A stretch of 64,000 nucleotides of DNA from Straminergon stramineum (lineage: Eukaryota; Streptophyta; Bryopsida; Hypnales; Calliergonaceae): assembly GCA_963920665.1 (NCBI GenBank), contig OY987263.1:25656547-25720546 (forward strand). The letters run 5' to 3'. The notes below the pieces were generated by a model, which saw nothing but the letters and a program-made list of their open reading frames with translations, made no database searches and was not told the origin of the DNA. Both the position numbers and the translations under genes were made by a program. Numbering within the stretch: the first letter of the stretch is position 1; the number at the start of each line of letters is the position of its first letter. Below, piece by piece: positions 24,690-35,960 of the stretch.

Positions 24690-25104
24690 GGTCATACAAA
24701 TTGAGGAAGATGAGGAAATCCTCCAAGACACCGAACAAGTTGGCGCATACATACATTCTTCAAATTGTTGTTTTCAGCACAAGTTCCATAAACAACCAAT
24801 GAAATATTGAAAGTTGTTATTTGCATTTACACACTAGCAACCCACACAAAACATCCGTACCAACACAAAAAATTACACAATACCTGGTCACTAGAAGGTA
24901 TGATTTGCAACTAAAAACCCCCAAATCTCAAATAATGAATATAAAATGACTCAAATTAGAGGGTCATAGTCGCAAGAATATACCATGTCTTTACTAATTT
25001 CCCATGGGGAACCAATAATGATTTCGTCCACATAACGGCAAGCCAATACACTAAGGCTGCGGTCATGCAGGTGCATGATTGGGTGATTTGGTCCATGGTG
25101 TGCA
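24690..25104 (-). pseudogene. Two-exon fragment of an ethanolamine-phosphate cytidylyltransferase gene
   Basis: Exon A (24984-25104) reads HHGPNHPIMHLHDRSLSVLA, then CRYVDEIIIGSPWEISKDM, with an acceptor cag before it and a GT donor after it. Exon B (from 24820) reads ITTFNISLVVYGTCAENNN and then shifts frame toward LFGVLEDF. These match the second cytidylyltransferase domain of plant ECT/PECT1, the CTP:phosphoethanolamine enzyme of the Kennedy pathway. The acceptor of exon B is AA instead of AG (24821-24822), and a frameshift follows. The intron is kept, so this is a DNA-level copy rather than a processed transcript. I could not find the neighbouring exons on either side. It is most likely a captured or left-behind gene fragment without function. 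Confidence 0.8.
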
Positions 25105-26280
25105 CTGTTTTACCAAAACAGAATCCTCTCAACATGTCAAGTACCATACAAAGAATATTCAAACTGTCCTACAGATTTTACTACTAATGTTCTTAGGTTT
25201 TGTAATATCCACATCGCAGAAATCACAACATGCATGCCAAAAAATCGAATGAGACAACATAAACCACACCAAACTATTGTAACAATGACAGTTCCTGAAA
25301 GAGTGTGGAATCATACATCAAATTTAGATAGAAACGTAATCATTGGTACTCTCCTCTGAAGCATTAATAAAATAAAGTACCTAGAGTATTATGAAATAGT
25401 GTACCTTCCATAGGCCCTAAAGTGATTGCTCTCTCGTCGAACAAAAGTGAGGAATCTTTACAAAATGCTCAAATTCATAACGATGCCTGCCTTGAGTTAA
25501 AGCATGATCCCTATCTCTTCTCCTTTGTTTACGAGCATGGCGCTCACCACCAAGACTCGTGACTTTCTTAGCTAGATAGTGGTACATCTCATACAAGAAA
25601 TTGTCAGTAGGTCTTTTCCTTGCATCTGAACCATCTCTAGAGCTGGCTGATGTAAGTGTATATTTGCCCACCCTTAGCAAATACAAGAGCACAACCAAGT
25701 TCTTGTGTTTTGGGTGATGAACTCTTATTTCAATGGGTGCCTAACATCAGTCCACTCTGCCTTCTAAGCAATGGATCTTCTTTAAGCCTCCTACTTCCTA
25801 CAGTTCACCGTAAAACTCAAACTATCATGTCGTAGAGCTAATGCTTTGATTCCTTGACCTCTAGGACTAAACTAAAAGAGAATTAAGACTCCTACTACTA
25901 CCTTAGGGATTGGTTTGTTTTGGGTACTAAACTTTGATTTGTCCCCAAATGTTTTGAGAACTAAACTTTGGAGGTGAGTAATGCTTAGGATCGAAGTTCT
26001 GCTATCAATTTAGATTTAACACCAAATCTAGGACTTGGAGGCACCTAAAGTCTCAAGGCTCCACTGTTAGATAAGACCTTTAATACACAATCTAAGACTC
26101 TAGAGACCTATGGCTCTCTCTCCACTACTAGTGGATCAAGGGCTTAGAATTAGAGCTCACGTAAGATAAGATAAAAACAAAAACAAGCTAGACATAGTGA
26201 CCACATAAAATGGGACAAAAAAAGACCCCTAAGCCTCCTTCTACTTGCAACGATTACCCAAGATAGAGCAAGGGATAGCA
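25105..26280. other. Stretch with no assignable gene
   Basis: A minus-strand frame at 25417-25698 (93 codons, basic, with DNFLYEMYHYLAKKV and HARKQRRRDRDHALT) may be an old exon, but I do not recognise it. The rest shows no coding signal. Confidence 0.3.
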
Positions 26281-26510
26281 AGGAGAGTGAGAACTACCAA
26301 AAGAGAGTTTGGTTCCAACCCAAACCTCTCCAAATGACAACAAGAGAGTGAAGAGCCACTAAGGAGAGCAAGAACTACTAAAGAAAGTTTGGTTCCAACT
26401 CAAATCTCTCCAAATGACAATAAGAAACCACTACGAGAGTAAGAACTCCTAAAGAGAGTTTGGTTCCAACTCAAACCTCTCCAAATGACAACAAGAGATC
26501 ATAAAAGAGA
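26281..26510. repeat. Tandem repeat, three units of about 70-80 bp
   Basis: Units start near 26284, 26365 and 26431. Each holds GAGTTTGGTTCCAAC, CAAACCTCTCCAAATGACAA and AAGAACT blocks with few differences. Confidence 0.85.
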
Positions 26511-26672
26511 GAGAGAGCTACAAAAGAGAGCAACAAGAAAACCAACACTGCCAAAAGTTCCAATAAGTAGACCCCAACGGACCCAAGTATAATGATATGT
26601 AAAAATGGGGGTATTTGAGGAGAGAAGGGTTCTCCTTTTTATAGGAGGATGGGCACCCTCACTCCCTTAAAG

Positions 26673-27025
26673 ATTACAAACCGAGGAACTCCATTTCCAA
26701 CAAAGGGAACTCTAAAAATCTAATTTTTTTACGAGAATTGGCCCCATGTAAGATGTTGACTATTCTAAGATTGTCTCGGGATTTCCCCCACGTGTGAGGG
26801 CGTTGACAACTAAATCTCCTCCTCACACATGTCGAGGACCTTGTTCCCAAGCATGGGAACCTTACGCAAATCTAAATCTCTTACAACTTTCCAATCTATG
26901 TAAAACATTGACTATCTTCAGATTACGTTGGAATTTCTCCACGTGTGGGGGTGTTGACAACTAAGCCACCTTCCCACATGTGTTGGGAACCTCATTCCCA
27001 AGTGTAGGAACTTTCTTCTTCCAAT
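26673..27025. repeat. Tandem repeat, about 2.3 units of about 155 bp
   Basis: Units begin near 26673, 26834 and 26983, with shared blocks such as GTTGACAACTAA, CACGTGTG and GTTCCCAAGCATGGGAAC or its variants. A TATA-like CTTTTTATAGGAGG at about 26634 lies just upstream. The whole may belong to an LTR or promoter-like repeat. Confidence 0.75.
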
Positions 27026-28984
27026 TCTATAAGATTTAGGGCTTTAATTGCACATTGATTTCTCCAGGTTTTTATTGTCCACTTCTAACTTTGGGAGTTT
27101 AACTCCAATTGGCAAATGGATTGCGCCATTGGCTCTAGAAGGCCATTTTAGTGCAAGACAACCCCCCTACTTCTTTTCCTTTGCAAAAAACCCATCAAAA
27201 CCCAACGCCATCCCTCGTCAAAAAAGGGTTAAAGGTTTAACTTGTCAGTGTTGCCTTTTTTGAGCAAGGTGATTGGCCAAGGTGATTTGGAAGGTCCAAG
27301 GGGGTAAGGGAAGACCTTTCATCGACTCCATTTTGAACTTGTACGCTCCCAAGACGCTGATCAAATCCTTGCCCGCACTACCACGTTGATAAATCTAGAG
27401 GGCATCTTTTAGTTGGGGTACCTCTCACTATCAAAATGTCACGAAACTTATTGGGGAGCCTTATTAACATAAAAGAATCTAACCTAATCTTTAGTGAGAT
27501 TTTACTACCCTCCGGGAAATTTCCATGAATTTCTCGTAGTGGGTTTCAACAGTTGATCGTTTGGAAAGAATATTTTTGTACGTCAAGAAATTTCAAGACA
27601 CTTTGTGAGACCTCTCAGGGAGTCCTACAACAGTTGTGCAAGCTTATATTCTTACTTTGCACATGTAGGAACGAAGAGGATAAATCCTACCCTCCACTAA
27701 TTACGTAAGAATAGAAAATCTTTCGTATACGAGAGAATCTTGGCAAAGGGATTTCACTTCCGATCCCCTAGCACACTCTAGACCCCAATTCTATGCTCAG
27801 GATTTGTGGATTCCTCCACAAGCCACTCTTGATATTGTAACTTCTGTAAGGTTAACAATTGGGTTCTATAGTTTTAATGGTGGGATGGGGAAATGGAACC
27901 TACTGAAGGATCTCAAGGGCTTCTCTCGGCGCAATTCTTAGCCGGTTGGGACTACTACTTAGCAGGTTTAGGCATAGTAAAGCAACCGCACTCAAATCTA
28001 CTAATTTCTACCATTTGTAGTCCTAACCTATATATAGGTGGGCATCTAAGGGGTAACTAGACCTAAAATCTTAAAAGAGACTACATACTTAATTTGGCAT
28101 GTCACAACCTATTTTGGCCTTAGGCTCTTTGGGGGGCTTTTTATACCTAATTACCTATTATATTACACAAAGCCCCCAAAAGAAAAACTATGAGTCCCAA
28201 TTTGTCACTTGGGAGCTCACAGCTGACCTATAGCATCCGAGGCTTCCTCCAACTAGACACAAATTTTCACTCGACCCAAAGGATGCCAAAGTTGTTGCCT
28301 CGACCAAAGTTTAAAATGGATAGCCATCGAAGATAGCATGTTGATACTCTTCAAAGACAACATATTCACTTCCTACAAAGTGAAGGTCTATGACAACCAG
28401 GCCAGTAGGAGTAGGGTCCTCCACAATAATAAAAGTCGAGGGATGCACAAAACTAACTACCATAAGGGCCAAAGACATTAGTGCAAGCATGTACATAACA
28501 AAAACATCAAATGACACAAAACTTCTCACTGTGTATCCACCAGCCTTCCAAAAACAACTCGGAATCAAATCCTAAACCAACGCAAATAGAAGACCTAGGT
28601 CATTTTGTGAAGGCTTACCACAAGTCATCACCATCGTTATTCACACTCTGGCTTCCAAACTAGAATTTTGATTTCAACTCATTCTACACAGTCAAAGAGT
28701 AAACATTCAAAAGAAAACGACGGTGACATTGTCCCTATGACAAATACGTGTGAAGCAAGAGCAAAAGAAGTCGCACGGAAGGAGGATGCTTTGTTGAAGC
28801 GGTAAGTTTGGAAATCCAAATGCAACAATGACAATTGGCGCGAATCAAATTGCAATAGCGGAGTAGCGTACAAAGGGCCACCAAGTGAGTACTAAAATCC
28901 AGATTTGATTCAATGAAGTACAAGGGTGTTGGTGCTAAGCTTTCCTACTCAGTGCCAAGTTGTCATGTGGTGCAAAAGCGGTTA
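27026..28984. other. Moderate-GC stretch without a recognisable gene
   Basis: The frames here are short and unbiased. A complementary pair GGGGGGCTTT (about 28130) and AAAGCCCCC (about 28171) could fold into a hairpin. The composition suggests old retroelement sequence, but no LTR ends were established. Confidence 0.3.
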
Positions 28985-29674
28985 AGGGTCATTGCAAGAA
29001 ATATTGTCCATTTTTTGTAGCGTTTTCCATAGTATTGTTGTTCTTTTGGGGAGTACTTTATAATTAGAAAAATAATTTTTAAAAATTGGGAAAAAAATAT
29101 TTTTAATATAATAAACCTTAAGAAGAAGGTACCTATGAAGGAAAACCGTAGAAAAATTATCTAGGTAGGAGAACTAGAAAAGTGCCAATTCTCTTGAAAA
29201 TTGGCACTTTCACATTTTAATTTGTAATAAATAGGAAAATAATTTTTTTTTTAAATTAAAAATTTTCCGTTTGAGGAGAATTGATGAAGATGAGATTTCA
29301 ATAGAAGAATGATATTAAAACCACCTTGAATATTCAAAAATTGAGTGTAATGGGAGTCCTATTTGCACTCATGTGGAGGACATAAAATAATATATTTTCA
29401 AATTTCCTTTGGTAGATACATGCTTTTCTACTATACAAATAGACCATGAAAGTTTCAACTCTAGATCATAAAATTTGGGGACTCCTAACATAGTTAAATA
29501 CAAAATAATTTTTTTTAATTTCTAAAAAATGAGGGATCCGATTACCATCAAGTTAAACATGTTCCATAGAAATTTCATGTTCATTGGACTTGTGCTTCAA
29601 AAGTTATAGCAAACAACAAAAGCATCACTTGCATTGTGACAAAAAATAGAACCAGTGTTTCTTGCAATGACCCT
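28985..29674. mobile_element. MITE, about 690 bp, with inverted termini and TA flanks
   Basis: TAAGGGTCATTGCAAGAAA (28983-29001) matches the reverse complement of 29658-29676, and weaker matching continues inward for about 20 bp. With termini AGGGTC...GACCCT the flanks are TA on both sides. That fits Tc1/mariner/pogo-type targeting. There is no coding sequence inside. Confidence 0.75.
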
Positions 29675-29679
29675 TAGGT

Positions 29680-31500
29680 TGTCAGATTTTGACATTGAAT
29701 TCCTCAAAAGGGTATTAGAAATAGTTATGATTTGTTTAGGAGTCATTTAGGACCATGATGTGCGGAAAAGGTGGATGAAAAAGGACTATTTTATGCCTAT
29801 TACGGGTCCCATTTTAAATTGAGAACTACTTAAATTTGGGGGTATTGGACATAGTGTTATTTCTCATTGGATACCAATGTCAGTGGTAATAGGAAGCTAC
29901 ACTGACTTTACTAAGACAATGTCTAACACTTATGGCCCCACCTACTAGCCATTATAGGTGGATGAGGGTAAGTTGCTTGTAAAATTTATTTCAAATTTTT
30001 GGTGAGTGCAAAGTTTTCAATTTCAGTTGTTCTCTCATTTGGCTTAGTTTAGCTATCTTAGAAAAATGTCTCCTCAATTTTTCAACCCCTCTGATATGGT
30101 ACATAAGCAATTCTAACTGCAATGGGATGTTTTACCTTAGATGCATTGTCGTCCAAATTTTGAGTTGGTTCAATGAAAACATGCACTCTAAGAATCTAAG
30201 ATCTATCCATATATTCAATATAATAGGCAAATCAATTTATGAGATGGCTTTTTTGTTGAATAGCTCCAACTTGAAGTATCTACCTCCCTCTCCAAACTCC
30301 ATGTTAGAACATCATTTAATTTTTAAGTAACAATAGACTTATATCAACAAATTCACTAAAAATAAAGAACTACAAATATGTACCTAAAGACAACATGTTT
30401 AATAATTTTGTCTACACCATGGTATTTTTTGAAGACGTTGTCACAAAGATTTACGAATGTGTTTGGAATAGCACTTGGCCTTTGTTGTGGTAATGCTTTG
30501 TATATAACTATGACTATGATACCCTTAAACACCCTAAATATCCATAAATCTATCCCCCAAAACCCCTTTTCCCTAATCTCTATCCTACAATTCCCTCAAT
30601 ACTTTTAGAATCTATTATACCTAGCTTTGGTCTATTATAAAATATGGACAATAGCTCTAAACAGTTTGAAACTTTGGTACAATTTAGGCCAACTATCTAA
30701 ACACTTACATACCAATTTTCAAAATATTGTCCAACTTTGGTGGACATTTTACTAATACTGATTTTTTAACCCTTCATTGCTTTCATATCTTGGTTGTATT
30801 TTATGCATAACTCATATATCTAATGTCCATTGAAGCTAAAAATTTTATGCAAGAGAGTAAATAAGATAAGAAAATTATCCTCCAAATTTCATTGCCATAA
30901 CATAAAATGCCCAAAAGAATAATGCTCTTCAATATGCCCTCTTTAGCAGCCTTGAAATCCAAATACTTCCACTTCAAACCCTCATAAATTTTTCTCCATA
31001 ATAGATTTAGATCTAAAACTTAGCCTCATTGAGTATCAACTCTCTAAAATCTCATATCTAAAATTTTCCATTCAACCAACACTTTTACAAAATTTCACAT
31101 AAAATTCCCTCAAACCAATGCTTTACTCCAAATAAATTTTCACAAGAAAGCAACTCTCCACCCTCAAGTCCACCCCTCCACTCCCACCATAAAGAACAAA
31201 AGAACAAAACAAGAGAGAGTGCAAGGGAAAAACCCTTGCCTCAAGTCACCTCCACAAAAAACCAACAGCTAGCCACCAGCTAACCCTAACCCCAATCCCA
31301 CTTCCTTAGTATCAATTACTAACAAACTGGTTATCAACCAACAATTACATAGTCAACAACAACAAGCTCCTTCTTCTAACAACTCCCCACATCCAATACT
31401 AACAAGTAACAACTAATAATACTAAAAACACCCAATACTAATAACATTATCAAAACCAACAAAGATATCAACTTCAAATACTAGACAACCCACATTATGA
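29680..31500. other. AT-rich stretch with no recognisable gene
   Basis: Small frames only. The segment 30960-31500 is C- and A-rich on the plus strand and lacks any coding signature. Confidence 0.35.
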
Positions 31501-31509
31501 CAACGTCTC

Positions 31510-33360
31510 TTTTTTTGAAATGCCCTTTTCTGATTAGATCATTGTGGAATGTGTGATCCTAGACCTTCATATACTACTTCTCTACATAGTTCGAAACTGA
31601 CTATGGCTCAAGTGAACTCCCCATATCAAATGTCAAATTGTCCCTATTGATAATCATGTCTATGGCCTCAACAAGAGAATCTTTAATCTGAGGTCATGTG
31701 CACAATTTTAAACAATAAAAAATAAATTTGAATCTAATCAATACATAATCAATGAACAAGGAAGGTCAATGGCATTGCATGCAAGAAAATAATTATGGCT
31801 CAATACTTACTCTAGCCTACCATACCACATTAAGAAAGAAAGTTGTCAATTTGTCATCATTCATCAGTTTCAACAAAAACTTTCTTGCTTCACGAGAGTG
31901 GATGGATGAATTCCACCACTTCAACCATCCCACTTTGAATGGTGCTTCAGCAGTGGAGTTCAAAATAAGTTGTAACTCATTAATTGTCATCTCAAGCTCA
32001 ATGTCAAGCTCCAATGGCATTCAATCTACAAATATAAAATGATGTCATGAATTTTAATATAGTCAGTGAAAAGCAAGAACATAAGACACCTCAATGTATA
32101 ATGTATTTTCTAAACCAATGCAAGTATTTGTTGAAGAAAATTACCTCTTGAAGCCATTTTGGACCACAACCTAGGTTAGCTACTGCCACCATTTTTGCAA
32201 GCTTGTAGTAAAGAGTTGAGGTCTTATCTTTTGCTCCTTTGTACATAGCATCCACTGCTCCAGCATCATCTCCCTCATCTTCTATGATACTTTCATGGTA
32301 AACTCTGACAGTCGTATCAATAGCAACAATAATTTTATGTTGCACAAATGTATACAATTTTCATTACAAAAATATTATTTATAGAATACTTCAAAATGTA
32401 ATATAAAAGATATTGGGATTGTAACAGATAAACTTGAAAGATGAAGGAAGTAAAAGCTTCCAATGGTATAGAATACCATATTTTCTTAGCATATTGTTGA
32501 TACTTGAAGAACTCAAGATCCTTCAAAAAATCTTTGAATTCTTCTACAATCATGATTGATTTCCATATTTTATATTTGATACAAAGTATGGACCAATTTT
32601 GTCTTAACATGCAAGTTCTTTGTATGCTTGCACAATGCACATTAATATGTTCCATGTAAATTATAAATAAAACATAGGATAAACATTACAGAAATGAAAT
32701 GTTAGAAATAAAGATTACCAAATATCATAATGAAAATCAATAAAGACTCATTTATTGATGTCATGCATTGCTTGCATGACATCACCCATCCGCCTTTTAG
32801 TTTGTAATAGTATGCTATCAAAGTTGAGATGCCAAGCGTGATCAACACTAAGAAGCTTGAGGATGTGAGACATCCATGCTTTGTGATGGAGATTACCATC
32901 ACAAATGAAGAACATCAAGTTCTTGAACTGACGAAGCTCTAGCCCATTGTCTAGAAATGCATCAAACTTTTTTACCTCGGCTTCCCAATGGGAATTGAAA
33001 GAAGTTTGTTTTTCTATTGTTATGACCTCCATCCCACCACTTTCATTCGTGGTGGTGACATAAAACACACATGCGCCTTCTCGATAGCCATACACAAATT
33101 CTTGCTCTAGCTTCATCAAATTGCATGCTAAAGTGGAACTAACCATAGGCATTGGCATCATGAGACACAAAAGAATGCTCATGCATGATAGGCGGATTGG
33201 CTTCACCAGTAAACTATTAATTGTGGCTAGAGAGTTGACTTTGTGCTTGCGTCGAGTGTCATCTTCAGCTGCCTCTTGCTTGTCACTTGTTTCTTCATTA
33301 TTGTTACTAAATTCTTCTACATCTATACCTTCACTCCCAAGCTCTAGGCTCTAGTTGCTC
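31510..33360 (-). pseudogene. ParB-like (DGNHR-type) domain gene remnant, unknown family
   Basis: Minus-strand pieces lie in order. They are LELGSEGIDVEEFSNNNEE (about 33340) and a frame at 32770-33206 with EFVYGYREGACVFYVTT, then HWEAEVKKFDAFLDNG and FKNLMFFICDGNLHHKAWM (about 32870-32920). Next come FKDFLKDLEFFKYQQYAKK (about 32530), DAMYKGAKDKTSTLYYKLAK and GCGPKWLQEV (about 32150-32260), INELQLILNSTAEAPFKVGW (about 31980), and DSLVEAIDMIINRDN (about 31660). The CDGNxxHKAW stretch resembles the DGNHR.xA signature of ParB/sulfiredoxin-like domains, with NHR altered to NLH here. I infer that this is the N-terminal and middle part of the same repeat family whose methyltransferase-like end lies at 11.7-13.4 kb. 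The breaks between pieces may be introns or decay. Function not shown. Confidence 0.4.
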
Positions 33361-33822
33361 TGTTTTGAGAGAATTGGATGACTTGTGATTAACTGACTTG
33401 TGTCAAGATGGATGTATACATCTCCTACATTTACAAAAGCAAAGCACAAATCATATAATACACCTTCTACAAAAAATAAAGATCATAATGTTCAAACCTC
33501 TACAAGTGCCCAAACAAATAGTTGAGACCAAAAAATTGTGTAGCCCACAATAATATGGAAATACTACAATCATTTGAGGTAATCATGCAAAGAATATAGA
33601 CTATAATGAGTAGGAAACAAACTCTTATTAGACATAAGTGCCCAACAATATCCAAATCAATGACAATTAACAATTCATGAAGTCTATTTGACTTTTGCTT
33701 TGTTGGATGAACATTGGGGCATGGATGGGTCTTCATCACTTGATTACTCAATGTCACTACTTGAAGTAGACCAAACTACAGGACCAACACTAGTTCCTAA
33801 TTCCTTTTGGTCCCAACACTTG

Positions 33823-35138
33823 TGTCACACCCCTATCTCCTTGCGGTACCCGAAGTGCCTTAGTGAGCAAGGGGGACCTTGGGGGTGACTTCCCAAGCCT
33901 TGCAATAGGCTAAGAAGGGAGAAATGAGAGACTCTTGAGCAAACAAGGCGCAATAACGTCTTGGTTATGAAAGGCATAGTGGCATGTCATACATTTTTGG
34001 AAAACTCTTAAGAAGACGCTTCTAATTGTCCAAAGAACCCGTGATTTGGACTAGTAGACTAAAAGTTATGCCCATTCAAAGTTGGGGGTGTCCCGGTGGC
34101 GCCGAGACACTCAAAGGCTAGGAGTGAGGGGTTCTTAAGGAATCACTCAACAAAGCGTGGCATGTAGCATATCATTGGAAATCTACAAAGAAAAGAAACC
34201 TAAAATGACAAGCATTATGAAGTTCTAATCCATGAGCCAAAAGTTATGGCCAAGAGAAGGGCTGTGGTGAAGGCGTGACGCCACTCCCAATGAACCCAAA
34301 TCTTTGGAGAGCCATAACTTTGTGAGAACTTGTCCAAATGGAACAAGTGAGAAGTTCATAGACATCTATTTGTTGCGTAGATATCCAAAATGGTCTCGCA
34401 TGTGGTATTTGAAGCCTTGAAGACAAAGTTACGCCATTCAGAAGTTCAAGAGTCCAAACGGAGTGGGAACTTGGGGATTTCGGTTGAAAACGGGTGATCT
34501 TCCAAAACCCAAGGGGGATTGGGAAGTCCCTTTGACTCACAAGCGGGGGGGGGGGGTACTAAAGACTACAGAGAGTACTGTAGGAGGGGTTGGTCTCACT
34601 CCTCACTCCCTCTTGGAGCCTTGGTGAATCTTGTTGACTCATGGGTGGTGATGTAACTTCACCACCGGCTTCAAGGCTCCTTGGGACACTTGTGTGTGTC
34701 CCAAGGCACTAGTTGGTTGGAATCCCACTCCTTGCTAAGCCTTTGGTAATGTGTCCCGAGTTGTGAGTCCCGATTAGTGTTGGTGTGAGAGTAGCAAATG
34801 CACAACGGGCTTAGTATGGAGTAGAGTGACAACCAAGGGCGGTTAGGACCATATTGAGTAGTGTCACCATGAGTCCTAGTATAGTAAGATGGAAGTTCCG
34901 CCCCATGTCACCAAGTGACATGCCAAGTACCACAAGTAGGGTGTGTGCCAAAAGTCCCGAGCACTAGGACTTAGCAATGTGAGTTGGAAATGGGAACTAA
35001 TGTTGTGAGTGCGTGGCATGTGCAGTGCTAGTGAGTTGGGCCTAAGTGATACCGGTATTGGAGCGTGGTGAGCCCTAAAAGCTGTGAAGGGCTCTTGAAG
35101 TCTGGTTGGAGCTATAAGGTGTTACTAGGGTCGCGACA
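33823..35138. mobile_element. Solo LTR, 1316 bp, flanked by a 5-bp target duplication
   Basis: It starts TGTCACACCCC and ends GGGTCGCGACA, so the termini are inverted TGTC/GACA. ACTTG flanks it on both sides (33818-33822 and 35139-35143). GC content is well above the surroundings, and AAAGTTATGGCC-like boxes recur inside, as in many plant Ty3 LTRs. No internal retrotransposon genes adjoin it, so unequal recombination has left one LTR. A run of about 12 G lies near 34545. Confidence 0.88.
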
Positions 35139-35143
35139 ACTTG

Positions 35144-35960
35144 TCTACCGCTTGTAGAATCTCATTGAGGCTTATTGGCTCAAGATTGGACTCCCTAGTA
35201 CTAAGTAAATAGGTGTAAAAATCATCATGATCAACACTCAAGTCCTACATGTAAGTAACATTACAATATTAGTGAAATGGACAATGCATATTCATGTTCA
35301 CATGTATTTAGAGAATATATGACAAACCAAATGTTTAATTCTTGATAAAATTTAGAAGTGCATCTCACTAAGTTAGGTGTAGTTGTTGTTGGTTTAGAAA
35401 CATCTGAGGGTCCACTTGATTGCACTTGAAATTCAAGCACATCAATTTTTTATGTTATGAAAAATATGATACTTTGGCAATCACCCCTTGCAATTCCTCA
35501 AGATGCCTCAAGACTATTTATCCAAAAATAAATGTCGCAAATTAGTTTGGAAAATCCAAACACATGTAGTTCATGACATAATTTCATTAGTCAAACAACA
35601 ACTTCAAGGTAAGAATCATGATGTAATCCATATAGATTAATTTCAATCTTCAAGTAATAACCCTTGTGGTGATGCTTCCTAAAACATGTTTATTTAAAAA
35701 AATGAGTTGCACTTTGTAAAGCTATAAACTATTATCTTCATGAAACAAATTTGACTACAACATAAAGAAGTTACAACAACAAATTATAAATATTTGATAA
35801 ACAACAAAATTGAAATTTTGTGCACATATAGTTCTAAAGTGATTTGCAATGAATGACAAACTTCAGAATTCAACTATAATTAGAAAGGAACCAACACCCA
35901 ATGATGAGTCAATTACGTTCTAAAAAGAAGCCATTGACAAGAAAAATTCCAACCCATCTT
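35144..35960. other. AT-rich stretch, no gene seen
   Basis: It lies between the solo LTR and the degenerate satellite. It contains no coding frame and only weak resemblance to the spacer of the satellite units. Confidence 0.35.

Noticed and set aside
25417..25698. Upstream exon of the ECT fragment
   Set aside because: The translated frame has no similarity to cytidylyltransferase sequence and lacks splice borders in phase with 25104.
34545..34556. Run of about 12 G as a functional G-rich element
   Set aside because: A single homopolymer inside a dead LTR. Sequencing or replication slippage is a simpler cause, and no further G-runs support a quadruplex.
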